A stretch of DNA of 32,244 nt. Origin: Streptomyces sp. 15-116A (GTDB taxonomy: Bacteria > Actinomycetota > Actinomycetes > Streptomycetales > Streptomycetaceae). A program made the translations under genes and the position numbers. The notes under the pieces were generated by a model. That model had not been told where the DNA came from. It was given only the letters and a program-made list of their open reading frames with translations, and made no database searches. Positions 31,588 through 32,244 of the stretch are shown piece after piece. The stretch covers positions 1 through 32,244 of the forward strand of contig NZ_JAOCQE010000049.1 in NCBI RefSeq assembly GCF_025290915.1. The letters are read 5' to 3'. The first letter of the stretch is position 1. Every line of letters starts with the position of its first letter.

Positions 31588-32244
31588 GTGGCGAACGGCG
31601 GACCGGTCGAGCACGGCTTTCCACACCTTCAGACGGTGCGGGCGGCCGTCACCGCGCTGTACCGGCGCCTGTCGTACGACACAATCCGGACGTTCGCGAC
31701 GAGCGTGGCCCCCGCGGACGTGGCCTTCTCCGACGTGGACGATCTCCATCTGGGTGCGCAGCGGGTGGCGCGGGAGATGGTGCGGCACTACCGGCTGCCG
31801 GACGCGCGGCTCGTCGTCTGCTTCCGGGAGATGACACACGCCGCGAACATCGAACTCACTGCGGGGCCCGAGTACTTCGTGGAGCTGAACGACCGCTTCC
31901 GCACGCATCGGCGTGACATCGGGGCGGCCCTGGCGCACGAGGTGATGCATGTGTATCTGCATCGCCTGGGGCTGTCGTTCCCCGGGACGCGGGACAACGA
32001 GATCCTCACGGACACGGCGGCGACGTATCTGGGCGCGGGCTGGCTGCTGCTGGACGCGTTCCGGGAGGACGGGGCCTCGTCGCAGAAGCTGGGGTATCTC
32101 ACGCCGGAGGAGTTCGGGTACGTGCTGGCCAAGCGGTCGCTGCTGTTCGGTGAGGATCCGGCGGTGTGGTTCACCAGTCCGCAGGCGTACGAGGCGTACG
32201 GCAAGGGCATGGCGCTGGCCCGCCGCGACGAGCAGCAGCCCCCG
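31588..32244 (+). CDS. Putative HEXXH zinc metallopeptidase-like protein (3' truncated by window)
   Basis: 219 residues are visible from the GTG at 31588; the frame is open to the last base, so the C terminus lies beyond. VANGGPVEHGFPHLQTVRAAV starts it. The key segment is AALAHEVMHVYLHRLGL: His117, Glu118 and His121 form an HEXXH zinc motif followed by His125, and DNEILTDTAATYLGAGW (Glu138, Asp142) offers a third ligand. YLTPEEFGYVLAKRSLL follows. No signal peptide. I do not recognise the family; it looks like an intracellular metallopeptidase-fold protein. Upstream, TACAGT at 31550-31555 resembles a -10 hexamer, with a weak GGGGGTGAGG ribosome site. The start could be slightly different. 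Confidence 0.7.
   Translation, partial: MANGGPVEHGFPHLQTVRAAVTALYRRLSYDTIRTFATSVAPADVAFSDVDDLHLGAQRVAREMVRHYRLPDARLVVCFREMTHAANIELTAGPEYFVELNDRFRTHRRDIGAALAHEVMHVYLHRLGLSFPGTRDNEILTDTAATYLGAGWLLLDAFREDGASSQKLGYLTPEEFGYVLAKRSLLFGEDPAVWFTSPQAYEAYGKGMALARRDEQQPP

Overview
The window is ordinary high-GC actinobacterial chromosome, almost certainly Streptomyces. Codon third positions are strongly G/C, GTG and TTG starts are common, and genes are packed on both strands with GTGA/TTGA stop-start overlaps. From memory, the order polA, branched-chain amino acid (Liv) transporter, ANTAR response regulator and pyruvate kinase resembles the SCO2003-SCO2014 region of S. coelicolor. No phage, transposase, CRISPR array or large biosynthetic cluster is visible.

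Layout. 1-6.2 kb: the 3' end of a DEAH-box helicase (hrpB), a DUF3068 membrane protein with a 44-aa companion, a secreted lytic transglycosylase, a DUF4184 membrane protein and a small unknown protein. 6.2-12.7 kb: DNA polymerase I, a YdeP/FdhF-type molybdopterin oxidoreductase, a hotdog thioesterase and a small lipoprotein. 12.7-18.9 kb: a 523-bp regulatory intergenic region, then the five-gene branched-chain amino acid ABC importer (binding protein, LivH, LivM, LivG, LivF), closed by a bidirectional terminator. 18.9-24 kb: an ANTAR-output response regulator, a tRNA gene with anticodon CAA, pyruvate kinase, a SIMPL-domain protein and a Tat-exported 5'-nucleotidase. 24-30 kb, all leftward: a receiver-only response regulator, aminopeptidase N, and a translationally coupled decarboxylase/N-hydroxylase pair resembling desA/desB of desferrioxamine biosynthesis but without desC/desD. 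30-32.2 kb: a 256-bp element with terminal inverted repeats touching the stop codon of a chorismate mutase gene, a GNAT acetyltransferase, and the start of an HEXXH protein that runs off the window.

Functional themes are central metabolism and nutrient uptake (Liv importer, pyruvate kinase, chorismate mutase, aminopeptidase N, secreted nucleotidase), envelope work (lytic transglycosylase, small membrane proteins) and DNA maintenance (polA).

The best leads for novelty are: (1) the 256-bp MITE-like element supplying the stop codon of chorismate mutase; (2) a 49-bp dispersed repeat in three copies bracketing polA, two of them inverted; (3) a 73-nt tRNA with a leucine anticodon but no long variable arm; (4) the orphan desA/desB-like pair; (5) a LivM with an N-terminal extension of about 180 residues carrying four extra membrane segments; (6) the truncated HEXXH protein. 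Family names come from recognising motifs by eye; no database search was run.
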